From assembly GCA_027490725.1 (NCBI GenBank), contig JAIXXN010000064.1, positions 1-64,000 on the forward strand: a stretch of 64,000 nucleotides of DNA, written 5' to 3'. Of the stretch, positions 32,128-40,952 are shown piece after piece. A program made the translations under genes and the position numbers. The number at the start of each line of letters is the position of its first letter. The stretch's first letter is position 1. The notes beneath the pieces are model-generated. The model saw only the letters and a list, made by a program, of their open reading frames with translations. It made no database searches and was not told the DNA's origin. This DNA is from Oxalobacteraceae bacterium. Its GTDB lineage: Bacteria > Pseudomonadota > Gammaproteobacteria > Burkholderiales > Burkholderiaceae_D.

Positions 32128-34230
32128 CTAGCCGTTCTTTTTCATGAGTTCAGCAAACGCGTCGACCGGTAAAGGCTTGCTGAACAGGTAGCCTTGTCCT
32201 TCATGGCAATGGTGCTTGCGCAGGAACGCCAGCTGGGACGGGTGTTCGACGCCTTCTGCCACCACCCGCTGGCCCAGGCTCTTGCCCATGGCGATCACGG
32301 CATCGACGATCACGCCGTTGCCGGAAGGCTGATCGATATCGCGGATAAACGACTGGTCGATTTTCAGCACATCGATGGGAAAGCGGGTCAGGTAGCTCAA
32401 GCTGGAATATCCGGTACCGAAATCGTCGATGGCAATCTGCACCCCGATCTCTTTGAGTTCGCGCAGGATGGTGCCGCTGGTGGCGGTATCACTCATCAAT
32501 ACACCCTCGGTAATTTCCAGCTCCAGACTGGTTGGGGAGATGCCGCTTTCGCTCAGGATGCTGCGCAAGGCGGCACTAAATCCTACGGTGCGAAATTCTA
32601 GTGCCGAAATATTCATGGCGACCGTGCCCATTGCCAGCCCGTCCCGTTGCCACAGCGCGATCTGGCGGCACACCTGACGCATCACCCACAGCCCGATCGG
32701 CACGATCAGCCCGCATTCCTCGGCGATCGGGATGAAGCGTGCCGGCCCCATGATGCCTTGGGCGGGACGATGCCAGCGCAGCAGCGCTTCGGCCCCGGCG
32801 ATTTTGCCGTTGCGCAGATTCACCCGTGCCTGATAGTAGACCTCGAACTCGCCCAGCAGCAGCGCCTGATGCAGGTCCGCTTCGGTACGCTGGCGTTCGA
32901 TGGCGCGCTGGTTCATTTCGTTGCGGTAGAAATACCAGTGATTGCGGCCGTTGTGCTTGCCATGGTACATGGCCAGATCGGCGTTCTGGATCAGCAGTTC
33001 CGCATCGTCGCCATCATCGGGATACAGGCTGATGCCGATGGTGCAGCCGATATGCGCCACGGCGCCGGCCAGATGGTAGGGTTGGGCAATCGCCAGACAG
33101 AGTTTTTCAGCCAGTTCCGCCACGGCCCGTTCACTGCTGATTTCACTGAGCAGAACGATGAATTCGTCGCCGCCCTGGCGGCTGGCGGTATCACTGGTGC
33201 GCAGCAGCTCTTGCAGACGGTGTCCCACCGTTTGCAGCAGCAGGTCACCAACGCCGTGGCCGAGCGAATCATTGATGACCTTGAAGCGGTCCAGATCGAT
33301 AAACAGTACCGCCAGGCGGCTATGCTGGCGCCGTGCCAGCGCCATAGCCAGCATCAGCCGGTCCATCAGCAACACGCGGTTGGGCAGATTGGTCAGGGGA
33401 TCATGGTGGGCCATATAGCCCATCTGGTCACGCGCCTGACGGATGATGTCGGTGGTGATCTGTGCGGTCAGCATCGCCGTCACCAGCTGGGTATTCACCT
33501 GACGCAGCTTTCTGGTATGGCGCACCATTGCACGCTGGATGATTTCCGCTTTGCGTTCGCCGCGACCATGTTGCAGCAGATATTCGAGCGAGATGCGGCG
33601 CGCTGGCTTCCATTGGGACTGGACCAGTAGCGAGCGGGTGGCGAGCTGTTTCGGTGAAACCGGTTTGGGTTTGTGGATGGTATGGCGGCGTCCCAGTTTC
33701 AGGTAGGGACGCGGAACCGCATCGGGTGGCGGGGAGTGATGCCAGTGCGGGTCTTCCAGAGGCGGCGTAGCGCTGGTGCCCCCGGGCGGACTGGCATGTT
33801 CTGCCTGCAAAGGGGCGGCCAGCGGCGGCGGTGCGGTGGGCCAGGTGCCGGTAGCCCCGGCGGCATCGAGCACACTGAAGACCAGCGTCTGGCCTATCAT
33901 GGTCGACAGCAAATCGTAAAAGGTCCGCAACAGTGCGGCGCTGGCTGCCAGCGCTTCGCCGGGCGGGCGTGCCTGCAGTTGTGCGCCGAGCGCCAGAAAG
34001 TCGTTGGCCGGTGAGGTCGAGAGCACCACTGCGCGCAACCATGGATAGTCGTCGTGGCACAGGTCTTGACAGCGGTTAAACATGGCGAGCATGGCGTCGT
34101 AGCCGATAATCGGCGCCAGCACAGCGGAAATCGCTAGCCACATACGCACGCTCAGCGGTGCTAATGCGGTTGCTGGCGTCGCTTCCAGCCAATCGATGAT
34201 TGCTTGCGGATAGTGTTCTTCTCTGCGCAT
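32128..34230 (-). CDS. GGDEF-EAL cyclic-di-GMP signalling protein
   Basis: 700 residues. An uncharacterised N-terminal region (1-120) is followed by a Pro/His-rich linker (130-190) and a helical segment. The GGDEF domain has the intact active site GGDEF at 353-357 and inhibitory I-site RTSD at 344-347. The EAL domain has EALLRW at 481-486, with DDFGTGYSSLSYL and VVAEGVE downstream. Both halves look catalytically competent. There is no transmembrane segment, so it should be cytoplasmic. It is first in a row with the KaiC-like and Crp/Fnr-like genes, suggesting one signalling module. Confidence 0.92.
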   Translation of the reverse strand: MRREEHYPQAIIDWLEATPATALAPLSVRMWLAISAVLAPIIGYDAMLAMFNRCQDLCHDDYPWLRAVVLSTSPANDFLALGAQLQARPPGEALAASAALLRTFYDLLSTMIGQTLVFSVLDAAGATGTWPTAPPPLAAPLQAEHASPPGGTSATPPLEDPHWHHSPPPDAVPRPYLKLGRRHTIHKPKPVSPKQLATRSLLVQSQWKPARRISLEYLLQHGRGERKAEIIQRAMVRHTRKLRQVNTQLVTAMLTAQITTDIIRQARDQMGYMAHHDPLTNLPNRVLLMDRLMLAMALARRQHSRLAVLFIDLDRFKVINDSLGHGVGDLLLQTVGHRLQELLRTSDTASRQGGDEFIVLLSEISSERAVAELAEKLCLAIAQPYHLAGAVAHIGCTIGISLYPDDGDDAELLIQNADLAMYHGKHNGRNHWYFYRNEMNQRAIERQRTEADLHQALLLGEFEVYYQARVNLRNGKIAGAEALLRWHRPAQGIMGPARFIPIAEECGLIVPIGLWVMRQVCRQIALWQRDGLAMGTVAMNISALEFRTVGFSAALRSILSESGISPTSLELEITEGVLMSDTATSGTILRELKEIGVQIAIDDFGTGYSSLSYLTRFPIDVLKIDQSFIRDIDQPSGNGVIVDAVIAMGKSLGQRVVAEGVEHPSQLAFLRKHHCHEGQGYLFSKPLPVDAFAELMKKNG

Positions 34231-34266
34231 ACTTTCCCGTGCCTGATGATGGGGCCAAGCTTGCTG

Positions 34267-34298
34267 GCACCTACCCGCGCTGACGCGCGAATAGGTGC
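34267..34298 (-). terminator. Long hairpin after PEP-CTERM gene
   Basis: Near-perfect 14-bp stem GCACCTACCCGCGC / GCGCGAATAGGTGC (G-T and one mismatch) with loop TGAC, 7 bp after the PEP-CTERM stop codon. No T-run; it probably ends that transcript. Confidence 0.6.
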
Positions 34299-34305
34299 GG
34301 CTGGC

Positions 34306-34830
34306 TTAAACGAAGGGATCGGCTTTTTTGAAGCGGCGTACGCCACCCAGCAAGCCCAGACCGAGCAGCAGCATGGTGATGGTCTCCGGTTCCGGCACGG
34401 CCGAGGTCATGGCCAGACCATAGGCACCGCCAGCGACGCCGTCGGCGACGCCGGTGATGGTCAGATGGTAGGCGCCGGGCATGAGCGAGTTGATGCTGTA
34501 GGTGCTGTCATTGCCGACGAAGGTGCCGTGGAAATCGACATCGGAACCGGACACGCCACCCCATAAGGTGTAGCTGAGACTCTGAATGTTGAACACGCTC
34601 AGGTTCTGCAGGGAGACGTTCAGGGCATTGGCAGAGGTCGACAGCATACTGGTACTCAGCACGAAATCGACCGTATCGGTAAAGCTAGCGGCGTCATGGG
34701 TAAAGATATGGGCATACGGTGCCAGAGGCGCAACCGGCACGGTGCCGGCGTTGATGCTGATGTCGTTGGCCCATGCAGTAGGGCTGAGAGCCAGAGCGGC
34801 GAGTGCTGCGATTGTCCATATCGATTTCAT
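34306..34830 (-). CDS. FxDxF-type PEP-CTERM protein
   Basis: 174 residues with signal peptide MKSIWTIAALAALALSPTAW then A-N. The beta-rich body includes HDAASFTDTVDFVLST, the FxDxF motif of a PEP-CTERM subfamily, and SYTLWGGVSG. The C-terminal signal VPEPETITMLLLGLGLLGGV is followed by RRFKK. It is exported and presumably processed by an exosortase encoded elsewhere. The upstream region folds into a branched structure (next entry). ATG at 34830 preceded by GGGGA. Confidence 0.87.
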   Translation of the reverse strand: MKSIWTIAALAALALSPTAWANDISINAGTVPVAPLAPYAHIFTHDAASFTDTVDFVLSTSMLSTSANALNVSLQNLSVFNIQSLSYTLWGGVSGSDVDFHGTFVGNDSTYSINSLMPGAYHLTITGVADGVAGGAYGLAMTSAVPEPETITMLLLGLGLLGGVRRFKKADPFV

Positions 34831-34887
34831 TTTTATTCCCCATAAATAATTTCTTACAGCCCGAAAGCCGGGTAGTAAGTCGAGCCC

Positions 34888-34952
34888 ATCGGCGATTCCC
34901 GGACCGCAGCGTGAGCGGTCAAACAGCACGGTCCCGCACTGTGCTGGCCGAT
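34888..34952 (-). ncRNA. Candidate structured 5' leader of the PEP-CTERM gene
   Basis: A closing stem ATCGGC (34888-34893) / GCCGAT (34947-34952) encloses two hairpins: GACCGC (34902-34907) / GCGGTC (34915-34920) and CAGCAC (34924-34929) / GTGCTG (34941-34946). This is a clean three-way junction, followed on the transcript by another short stem (CCCGGC-TTT-region near 34861-34875). It lies 58 bp upstream of the start codon. The class is unknown to me. Confidence 0.5.
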
Positions 34953-35136
34953 ACCACTATCCTCGCCCCTGCACCTTGATGCATCTGTGGGCAAGCGCAC
35001 ATAGTGCAATTTATTGTTGTTTAGTTGGCAGCAGCAGGCGTCCGGACGCGTATGCGCCGGGCGGTGCCGCGCAGGCTGGCAGACGGGGGGGAGACTCGAG
35101 GGGAGGGGGCAGGGCGCGGCGTGCGCGCCCCGCGAC
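34953..35136. other. Spacer between structured leader and racemase stop, with G-rich tract
   Basis: No gene seen. It must hold the PEP-CTERM promoter (minus strand). At 35085-35114 the plus strand has four G tracts (7, 4, 5 and 3 Gs; loops 8, 1 and 2), a second potential G-quadruplex in the 3' flank of the racemase-like gene. Confidence 0.5.
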
Positions 35137-36297
35137 TTACAGGATGCGTTCGCGGTTCAGGGTGTAGCGGGTGACGCGTTCTTCCAGCACAGTGACGCCA
35201 ATGCCGGGACCGCTCGGCATGGCGATATAGCCATCATCGCCCAGCACCACGCCCGGCTCGACCAGATCTTCGCGGAAATAGCGCGAGGTTTCCGCCGTGT
35301 CGCCGGGCACGCTGAACCCGGGGGCGGCCTGCAACTGCAGATTGAAGGCGCGGCCGATGCCGGTTTCGTCCATCCCGCCGGACCAGACGCCGACGCCAGC
35401 CTGCTGGCATAGCGCGGCAATGCGCAGCGACTCAATCATGCCGCCCACCCGCCCTTGCTTGATGTTGATGATACGCGCCGCATCGAGTGCCAGCGCGGAG
35501 CGGGCATCGTCCAGATCATGGATCGATTCATCCAGACACAGCGGCGTGGCAAGCTGGCTCTGTAGCACTGCATGCTGGACTATGTCGCTGTAGGACAGCG
35601 GCTGTTCGATCATGGTCAGCCCGAACGCGTCCAGCTCGCGCAGCAGCGGCGCATGTTCGAGCCGGTAGTCGCCATTGGCGTCGGCCATCAGGGGCAGATC
35701 CGGATAGGCCTGCCGCACGGCGGCCACCCATTCGACATCCTTGCCCTGCATGATTTTCAGTTTGACGCGGTGATACGGGCGCTGCATGGCGTCGGCTACC
35801 GCGTCCAGCAATGCCGGGATGGAGGGCTGGATGCCCAGTGCCACGCCGGACTGGATCGGCCGTGCAGTCAGTCCCAGTAGCTGGTGTAGCGGCACACCTT
35901 GCTGGCGCGCGATCAGGTCCAGCAGGGCGTTTTCCACCATGGCCTTGGCCATGCCATGACCGCGCGCCGGACTCCAGCTGTCCAGCAGTTCGGCCAGCGT
36001 GCGCCCCGGCGTGATCAGTGGCAGCAGAAAGTCCTTGAAGATGTGGCGCACCGTTTGCGTGGTTTCGCTGGCGTAGAAAGGATCGGGGTCGGCCACACAT
36101 TCGCCCCAGCCGACCACACCGTCCGATTCCAGCCGCAGCAGCAGGGCTTCCTTGGCCGCCCAGGTATGGACGCTGGTGGAAAACGGCCGGATATACGGGA
36201 TGCGTACCGTGATCAGGTCGATCCGCTGCAGCACCGGAATGCGGGCCTGTGCGGCAGGGGACAGCGGGACGTCACAATGAAAGTAGTGATGATTCAT
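35137..36297 (-). CDS. Enolase-superfamily enzyme, N-succinylamino acid racemase/OSBS-like
   Basis: 386 residues of the muconate-lactonising-enzyme subgroup. All catalytic residues are visible: Lys179 and Lys181 in HRVKLKIMQG, metal ligands Asp206 (ADANGD), Glu231 (MIEQPL) and Asp256 (CLDES), and Lys280 in INIKQGRVGG. This KxK + K set fits N-succinylamino acid racemase or o-succinylbenzoate synthase. No menaquinone genes are near, while an arginine N-succinyltransferase and a desuccinylase-like gene lie in the same locus, favouring the racemase role. It follows the YfcC-family permease by 19 bp. Confidence 0.82.
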   Translation of the reverse strand: MNHHYFHCDVPLSPAAQARIPVLQRIDLITVRIPYIRPFSTSVHTWAAKEALLLRLESDGVVGWGECVADPDPFYASETTQTVRHIFKDFLLPLITPGRTLAELLDSWSPARGHGMAKAMVENALLDLIARQQGVPLHQLLGLTARPIQSGVALGIQPSIPALLDAVADAMQRPYHRVKLKIMQGKDVEWVAAVRQAYPDLPLMADANGDYRLEHAPLLRELDAFGLTMIEQPLSYSDIVQHAVLQSQLATPLCLDESIHDLDDARSALALDAARIINIKQGRVGGMIESLRIAALCQQAGVGVWSGGMDETGIGRAFNLQLQAAPGFSVPGDTAETSRYFREDLVEPGVVLGDDGYIAMPSGPGIGVTVLEERVTRYTLNRERIL

Positions 36298-36316
36298 AGT
36301 CGCTCAGGAGAAGGCA

Positions 36317-37783
36317 TTAATTGTAAGCAGTCAGTACGGCAAAGGCTACCATGGCCATCGACATCAGCACGATCAGCAGCTGGAAGCGCCAGATAATGCC
36401 GAACCAGCGGGTCCATGGTACGCCAGCCACACCCAGCGTGGCCATCAGTACGGCACCGGTCGGGACGCTCATATTCGCCATGGCATTGCCCAGCTGGTAA
36501 GCCAGCACGGCGGTCTGGCGCGTCACTCCTACCAGATCGGACAGACCGGCCATCAGCGGCATATTGATGGCCGCCTGCGCGCTACCGGAATGGATCACGA
36601 AGGTGAAGGCGGTCTGCACCACCAGCATGCCCTGCGCGGCCAGCAGCGGTGGCCAGGTTTCCAGTAGGGTACCCATGCTGTGCAGGAAGGTATTCAGCAC
36701 CGACGGTGCGTGCGGATTGGCACCACCGAGCAGGTATTCTATGCCCTTGGCCAGCGAAATCACCAGCACCGCCGGCACCAGTTGCTGGGCGCCCGAGATA
36801 AACGCTTCGGCTGCGGCGTCGGCAGTGAGGCGCCGTGCGGCGATGGCGATCACGGCCGTGAAGCAGCACAGTGTGACGAACTGGGTGGCGATTTCCGGAA
36901 TGAAGTAGCCGGCTGCCACCACGCCCCAGACGATCCAGACGATGGTGGCGACGATGCCGACCAGAATCAGCCGGTCCGCCATGGTCAGTGCCTGCGCCAG
37001 TGCTGGCGCGGCGTGCTGCTTGTGTCCCTCAGGGGCGGCAGAATCGGCAGGGTCGGCAGGGTCGGCAGACTCGACAGGCGCAGCGTCGCGGTAGCGGTGG
37101 CGCTCGGCATACCAGAGCGTGAAAGCAATACCGGTACTGACAAAGATGCCGAACATGGCGATCCGCAGCGGTGCGCCCGACAGCAGCGGCACATTGGCAA
37201 TGCCTTGCGCGAGTGCCACGCCAAACGGATTCATCCACGAGGTACCGAAGCCGATCTGGCTGGCCACATAGGTAATCATCACGCCCACTTCGGGCGGATA
37301 GCCCATGCGCCGGATCAGCGGCAGCAGCAGTGCCAGAAAGGCGATGGTTTCTTCGCCCATGCCGAACACGGCGCCACCGGCGGCGAAGGCGGCGAACAGG
37401 CTGCCTAACAGCAGGCGTGGGTGGTGGCCGGTGATGGCAATCAGGCGCAGCAGGCCGCGATCGACGGCACCGCTGGCGGTGACCACGCCGAAGGCGCCGC
37501 CGACCAGCAGGATAAAGGCGACCACGCCGATCGCCGAGCCATTACGGCTGCCCGAGGTCATGCCCTCGAAGGGCGCATTGAAGAAACCGATCTGCTTGCC
37601 GCTGGCGAACCAGGCAATGCTGATGTTGTGTTCGGCGACGCGGTAGGAATCGAGCGAAATGGCAACGCCCGGCTCGAAATAGCCAGCCGGTACCCACGGT
37701 ACCAGTAAGGCCACCAGCAGGGCGATGCACAGCAGAATAATCAGGGTATGGGGAACTTTAAAACGACGGGGTTTACTGCGCAT
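36317..37783 (-). CDS. YfcC/DcuC-family membrane transporter
   Basis: 488-residue polytopic inner-membrane protein. GGAFGVVTASGAVDRGLLRL, FAAGGAVFGMGEETIAFLAL and QIGFGTSWMNPFGVALAQGI are family hallmarks, and members are proposed to move arginine/ornithine, short peptides or C4-dicarboxylates. A cytoplasmic linker near the middle carries an Asp-Pro-Ala tandem repeat encoded by 9-bp units (near 37040-37075). The ATG at 37783 is chosen over an upstream TTG. In this locus a basic amino acid or dipeptide substrate is likely. Confidence 0.85.
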   Translation of the reverse strand: MRSKPRRFKVPHTLIILLCIALLVALLVPWVPAGYFEPGVAISLDSYRVAEHNISIAWFASGKQIGFFNAPFEGMTSGSRNGSAIGVVAFILLVGGAFGVVTASGAVDRGLLRLIAITGHHPRLLLGSLFAAFAAGGAVFGMGEETIAFLALLLPLIRRMGYPPEVGVMITYVASQIGFGTSWMNPFGVALAQGIANVPLLSGAPLRIAMFGIFVSTGIAFTLWYAERHRYRDAAPVESADPADPADSAAPEGHKQHAAPALAQALTMADRLILVGIVATIVWIVWGVVAAGYFIPEIATQFVTLCCFTAVIAIAARRLTADAAAEAFISGAQQLVPAVLVISLAKGIEYLLGGANPHAPSVLNTFLHSMGTLLETWPPLLAAQGMLVVQTAFTFVIHSGSAQAAINMPLMAGLSDLVGVTRQTAVLAYQLGNAMANMSVPTGAVLMATLGVAGVPWTRWFGIIWRFQLLIVLMSMAMVAFAVLTAYN

Positions 37784-37831
37784 AGTGGCGGTCTTTGCTG
37801 ACAATCACGGCGCCCAGCCCGCCGATCGAAG

Positions 37832-37851
37832 CGCCCCACCGGAGTGGGGCG
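37832..37851 (-). terminator. Hairpin between TonB receptor and permease
   Basis: Perfect 8-bp stem CGCCCCAC / GTGGGGCG with a CGGA tetraloop, 45-64 bp past the receptor stop. No T-run; it may partly end transcription before the permease. Confidence 0.5.
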
Positions 37852-37895
37852 GTGCAATCAGCGCACCGGGCGCAGTGGCTGGGACTGTGAGAGAA

Positions 37896-40649
37896 CTAGA
37901 ATTTATACTGCAGGTTGGCAAACATCGAACGGCCACGCGGGTCGCCATAGGTTGGATCCCAGGTGACTTCGAAGTAGCGCGACTGATTGGTGAATGGTGG
38001 CGCCGTATCGAACATATTGATCACCCCGGCACGCAGTTTCAGGTTCTTGGAGAACGCGTAGCTGCCCGTCAGATCCCACAGCGAATAGGCTTTCACGTCA
38101 CGGTCATTCCAGCCCGGATCGGCCAGACCAGGGATATTCTGGTCGCGGTAGCTGGAGAGGTAGGTGTTGCCGAGGCTCAGATTGATCGGACCCTGAGTCC
38201 AGTCAAGATTGAGCTTGTGGCGCCAGCGCTGCACGGCTTTGTCGTCGCGGAATACACCGAGCCCATCAGCCATTGGCGAATTCGGATCGGACTGGAACTT
38301 GTACTCGGTGATCAGGGTGCCATTCAGGCTGGCGCTGAAGCGGCCCAGCGACGTTGCATCGCCACGCCAGTTGAGAGCCAGATCCAGACCGGACGTGTTG
38401 AGCTTGCCGCGGTTCTCTTTCTTGAACTGCAGGTAGGACACAAAGCCATCGCTGTCGCGTACCACGATTTTCGGATCATTGTAGTAGACCGGATTGTCGA
38501 ACACGGTCTGCTCGCCGATTTCGGAAATGATGTCGGTCTTGCGGATCATCCAGTAATCGACACTGCCGTTCCAGTTCTTGCTCGGCTCAAACACCAGACC
38601 GGCCGAGAACTGTTTGGATTTTTCCGGCTTCAGCTGTGGATTGCCGTAGCGATCCAGATCGAACTGGGCAATTTCGCCCGAGATCGGATCTTTGACGAAG
38701 CTGGCAATCGTGCCGGAACGTACCGGCAGGAACAGCTCGGAGATCGACGGTGCACGGAAACCGGTACCGTAGGAAGCGCGCGCCAGCAGTTCCTTGTTCG
38801 GACGGTAGCTGATGCCGAGTTTCGGATTGGTGGTTTTCAGCTCCGGCGCGGTGGCACCGGTCAGTGGATCACGCACGGCTTTGTAGCGGTCATGACGGAT
38901 CGCGAACTGGCCTTCCCATTCCTTGCTGAACGGTGCATTCAGTTCGGTGTAGAAGCCGGCGATATCGCGCGAGTTCGACGAGTCGGCCAGCAGTTCGTCG
39001 GAACTGGAACGGTCACCCTGCACGTCGTTGGTGCGCAGCGCCTCAGAGGACGTGAACGAGGTTTTTTCACGGCGCAGTTCAGCGCCCAGTGCCAGCATCA
39101 GGTCGCCGCCTTCCATGGCCATCAGCGCGCGCGTCAGCTTGCCATCGATACTGTCGCTGGTGCCTTTCGAGATGCGCGCCGCGCCATGAATCTTGATCGA
39201 GTCCATGAACTTGCGGCCCGAGTCGTCGGTGGGGGCGACAAATGGGTTGTACTGACCACCGGCGATGCCGGCCAGCAGTTTGCTACGCGAGACCCAGCCG
39301 TCGATATCCAGGTCGGTGGCCTTGTTTTCGCTGTGATTGATGGCGGTATCGTAATCCCAGTCGCCGATGCGACCGGTCGCACCGATGACCAGACGCGAGG
39401 CTTTACTGGTGACTTCGGTGGTGCGGCGTCCTGCATCGGTCAGACGGAAGCGGAAATTGATCGGGGTGGTGATGCCGGTGCTGGCCTGCAGCGCAGCGGG
39501 CAGGCGGATGCCGGTGCTGGTGCCGTTGATGCTGCCCGAGGTGGCCGGCGAGGCCGCATAGTCGGTATCGGCCTTGCTCAGCATGACTTCGGCAAACAGT
39601 TGATTGGCTTCGTTGACCTGCACGGTGCCGCGGCCGATAAAACTTTGTTTGTTGGCCTTCGGATAGACTTCCGAGTCGCCCATGTAGTTGTAGGAGCAGC
39701 CTTCCGTGCCGCCCGGTCCCAGTGGACGTACTACGTTCGGGCCCCCTTCGACGCAGGATGCTTTGCCGAAGTTGACGCGCCGGCCCGGCGAAGGCAGCCA
39801 GGTACCGCCGGGGCCGGAGCCTTTCAGATAGCTCGATTTGTTAAGAATGGCCAGCTGGGCCGAGGTCAGATCGACGTTGGCCGGGAAGCTGGTGCTCGAC
39901 AGTTGTGGCGACAGGCGATCCGGCAGGCTGTATTCCTGCATGAATTTACGCTCCGAGCTGGACAGGCGGTCGGTCTTCTGCACATCCAGCGCGCCGAACA
40001 CATTAAACCCGTCGGTGCTCAGGTTACCGTAGCCGCCCGAGATCGAGGCGGCTTTTTTGCCGGCACCGCCTTCACCGGTTTTTAGGGCATACACACTCAT
40101 GTCGCCACCCTGATAGTCCTTGCGGGTGATGAAGTTAATCACGCCGCCCATGGCGTCGGTACCGTAGATTGCCGAGGCACCATCTTTCAGTACTTCGACG
40201 CGCTGGATGGCACCGGCCGGAATATTATTCAGATCGACGCCGGAATTGTCGCCCGGACTGGCGAAGTTGGCCATGCGCCGGCCATTCAGCAGCACCAGCG
40301 TGCTGGATACGCCCAGACCGCGCAGATTGGCGCCGTTGAAGCCGCGCTGGCCGCCCATCACATCGCTGACGCTGGCCGCATCGGTCAGGCCGCCCACGTT
40401 GGAGGAAATTTTCTGCAGCAGTTCGGCAGCCGTGGTCACGCCGGATTTGTCGATGTCCTCGCGCTTGATGATTTCCACGGCCAGCGCCGTTTCGCCCTCG
40501 ATGCGTTTGATACTGGAGCCGGTCACTTCCACGCGCTGGATGGTTTGCGCCGCAACGGTCAGGCTCATGCTGCCCAGTGCGAACAGTACGGCGTGGGCGC
40601 AGCGGGAGCGGCGGAATGCTGAGCTCTTGTGCTTACTAGCTGTTTTCAT
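37896..40649 (-). CDS. Large TonB-dependent outer-membrane receptor
   Basis: 917 residues. Signal peptide (AHAVLFALGSMSLTVAAQ), then a TonB-box-like QRVEVTGSSIKR and a plug domain (GFNGANLRGLGVSSTLVLLN, VEVLKDGASAIYGTDAMGGV). A 22-strand barrel ends GRSMFANLQYKF with the expected C-terminal Phe. This is the oligopeptide/complex-polymer branch often seen with peptidases. Next to a secreted cyanophycinase it probably imports cyanophycin fragments or arginine-containing peptides. Its promoter region carries a Pseudomonas-ArgR-like operator on the same strand (40836-40872). Confidence 0.9.
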   Translation of the reverse strand: MKTASKHKSSAFRRSRCAHAVLFALGSMSLTVAAQTIQRVEVTGSSIKRIEGETALAVEIIKREDIDKSGVTTAAELLQKISSNVGGLTDAASVSDVMGGQRGFNGANLRGLGVSSTLVLLNGRRMANFASPGDNSGVDLNNIPAGAIQRVEVLKDGASAIYGTDAMGGVINFITRKDYQGGDMSVYALKTGEGGAGKKAASISGGYGNLSTDGFNVFGALDVQKTDRLSSSERKFMQEYSLPDRLSPQLSSTSFPANVDLTSAQLAILNKSSYLKGSGPGGTWLPSPGRRVNFGKASCVEGGPNVVRPLGPGGTEGCSYNYMGDSEVYPKANKQSFIGRGTVQVNEANQLFAEVMLSKADTDYAASPATSGSINGTSTGIRLPAALQASTGITTPINFRFRLTDAGRRTTEVTSKASRLVIGATGRIGDWDYDTAINHSENKATDLDIDGWVSRSKLLAGIAGGQYNPFVAPTDDSGRKFMDSIKIHGAARISKGTSDSIDGKLTRALMAMEGGDLMLALGAELRREKTSFTSSEALRTNDVQGDRSSSDELLADSSNSRDIAGFYTELNAPFSKEWEGQFAIRHDRYKAVRDPLTGATAPELKTTNPKLGISYRPNKELLARASYGTGFRAPSISELFLPVRSGTIASFVKDPISGEIAQFDLDRYGNPQLKPEKSKQFSAGLVFEPSKNWNGSVDYWMIRKTDIISEIGEQTVFDNPVYYNDPKIVVRDSDGFVSYLQFKKENRGKLNTSGLDLALNWRGDATSLGRFSASLNGTLITEYKFQSDPNSPMADGLGVFRDDKAVQRWRHKLNLDWTQGPINLSLGNTYLSSYRDQNIPGLADPGWNDRDVKAYSLWDLTGSYAFSKNLKLRAGVINMFDTAPPFTNQSRYFEVTWDPTYGDPRGRSMFANLQYKF

Positions 40650-40771
40650 GCGATCAGTCCTCTAAAGTTGGTAGCAAAACGCTAGCACCATGCTTGCGCC
40701 GCCACGTGTAGCCATCGAACAATTTCAGTGTAGGCAGGCTTGTGGCGCTTGCGCCGTCGCGATCCGGTCCG

Positions 40772-40808
40772 AGTCGCTCTGTGAGAAAGTCGTGTCGCAT
40801 TGTTGCAA
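40772..40808 (+). promoter_or_regulatory. ArgR (AraC-type)-like operator, plus orientation
   Basis: Two half-sites in direct repeat with 21-bp period: AGTCGC-N8-AA, N5, TGTCGC-N8-AA. This equals the published Pseudomonas ArgR pattern TGTCGC-N8-AA-N5 with one mismatch. A third overlapping TGTCGT-N8-AA starts at 40809. Oriented toward the cyanophycinase operon. Confidence 0.75.
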
Positions 40809-40835
40809 TGTCGTCAGCAGCGAACTGTTGTGAAC

Positions 40836-40872
40836 TTCCGACAGTGCGACATGCATTTGCCAATGTGCGCAA
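40836..40872 (-). promoter_or_regulatory. ArgR (AraC-type)-like operator, minus orientation
   Basis: On the minus strand: TTGCGC-N8-AA, N5, TGTCGC-N8-AA with the same 21-bp period. The second half-site is a perfect match. Oriented toward the TonB receptor. Confidence 0.65.
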
Positions 40873-40952
40873 ATGGCGCCACTGCACTGACTAGCGGCGG
40901 CCGATCAGTGGCAACATAGTCAGCAATCCCATCCTGATAAAAGGTGCAGCAC

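Noticed and set aside
34888..34952. Class I c-di-GMP riboswitch
   Set aside because: The branched form is similar, but the conserved GEMM core sequences (GCAAACC-type and GGTAGGTAGCGGGG-type) are absent.
37030..37080. Tandem 9-bp repeat as a mobile or regulatory repeat
   Set aside because: It is in frame in the YfcC-family gene and simply encodes an Asp-Pro-Ala linker.
37725..40085. 786-codon open frame on the plus strand
   Set aside because: It lies antisense to the TonB receptor, shares no domain with known proteins and is a by-product of GC-rich codon bias.
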